Part shown: piece by piece, positions 7,474 through 7,830 of the stretch
How the letters are laid out: every line of letters starts with the position of its first letter
Position numbering within the stretch: the first letter of the stretch is position 1
Assembly: GCA_016292295.1 (NCBI GenBank)
Contig: JADNEJ010000590.1
Span: forward strand, 1-7,830
Source: Candidatus Thiodictyon intracellulare
GTDB taxonomy: Bacteria; Pseudomonadota; Gammaproteobacteria; Chromatiales; Chromatiaceae
Length of the DNA: 7,830 bases
Direction: 5' to 3'
The notes under the pieces: model-generated
Database searches by the model: none
Told to the model about the DNA's origin: nothing
The model's input: the letters and a program-made list of their open reading frames with translations, nothing else
Made by a program: the position numbers and the translations under genes

Positions 7474-7830
7474 ATGGTGAAGCACCGCGCACGTCTGGAG
7501 CGAGCAGCAAAGCTCGGCGTGGCGGCGGTCCAGTTGGCACAAGGACAACCGTTGCGCCAGGTGGCGACGCAACTGGGGGTGACGCACAGTACGCTGCGCG
7601 GCTGGAGCGCGGCGGCGCTGCCGGTACAGGTGGCGGCATGCCTGGCGACCCCGGCGGGGGTACGCTGGCTTTATCAGTTGGTGGTGGTGATGCATCTGAT
7701 TATCACTCTGCGGGCCGGCGCCGGCATGCGGTTGGTATGTCAGTTCCTGGAACTGAGCGGCCTGTCGGCGGTCATCGGGGCCTCCTACGGCCGCCAGTAT
7801 GCGGTGACGGTGCAGGTGCAGGAGGCGGTG
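7474..7830 (+). CDS. Partial HTH transposase-like protein (possibly DUF6399 family), truncated by window end
   Basis: An open frame from ATG 7474 runs to the window edge (119 codons); upstream it stays open back to a TAG at 7417-7419. Residues ~25-45 (QPLRQVATQLGVTHSTLRGW) form a clear helix-turn-helix like those at the N-terminus of transposases. The following part, with RWLYQLVVVMHLIITLRAG at 64-82 and CQFLELSGLSAVIGASYG at 89-106, resembles from memory the DUF6399 transposase-like proteins; that family name is tentative. The Ala/Val/Leu/Gln-rich composition and the nearby IS debris fit a mobile-element gene. The ribosome site is weak, so an upstream start or the GTG at 7477 is possible. 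Confidence 0.6.
   Translation, partial: MVKHRARLERAAKLGVAAVQLAQGQPLRQVATQLGVTHSTLRGWSAAALPVQVAACLATPAGVRWLYQLVVVMHLIITLRAGAGMRLVCQFLELSGLSAVIGASYGRQYAVTVQVQEAV

Noticed and set aside
7309..7695. Minus-strand ORFs at 7309-7695 and 7274-7639
   Set aside because: They are antisense to an HTH-containing plus-strand frame and are His/Arg- or Pro/Ala-rich without motifs.

Overview
The window looks like a GC-rich gammaproteobacterial chromosome segment in which a short block of ordinary genes sits between two patches of decayed mobile DNA. HflD, a protein found almost only in Gammaproteobacteria, supports that placement. Together with a VapBC pair, a Uma2-type nuclease and REP-like sequences it would suit a Chromatiales-type (purple sulfur) bacterium, but the genus is inference.

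Positions 1-1700 are a layered graveyard of mobile elements. An IS630-family transposase tail (1-172, two in-frame stops) joins an IS110-family transposase that survives as three pieces (173-278, 399-621, 832-1388). Two copies of a ~202-bp MITE-like element in opposite orientation (622-823 and 1389-1589), each with its own ~8-bp target duplication, interrupt the IS110 gene. The 14-bp tip of a third copy (279-292) is fused to a 105-bp repeat (293-397) made of a G-quadruplex motif and a hairpin. A 23-bp tandem duplication also breaks the IS110 frame. A REPIN-like inverted repeat (1600-1690) closes this patch.

Positions 1700-6700 hold the intact genes, all on the + strand: hflD (1962-2627); a vapBC toxin-antitoxin pair (2707-3358); a methionine synthase (3355-6006) that lacks the homocysteine-binding domain and begins in an ATGA overlap with the vapC stop; and a Uma2/DUF820 endonuclease-like gene (6075-6698). 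vapB, vapC and metH look like one transcript with coupled translation, and the Uma2 gene may be read with them.

Positions 6700-7830 are mobile DNA again: a second copy of the G4-plus-hairpin repeat (6760-6866), a minus-strand reading fragment cut by an IS630 end (6959-7117), a minus-strand IS630 tail that folds back into a 70-bp near-perfect palindrome (7196-7265), a ~77-bp stem-loop (7329-7405), and the start of a helix-turn-helix transposase-like gene that runs off the window (7474 onward).

The observations most worth a second look are the two-copy G4-plus-hairpin repeat, the MITE family whose insertions can be undone on paper to rebuild the IS110 reading frame, the IS630 fold-back palindrome, and the truncated MetH coupled to a toxin gene.
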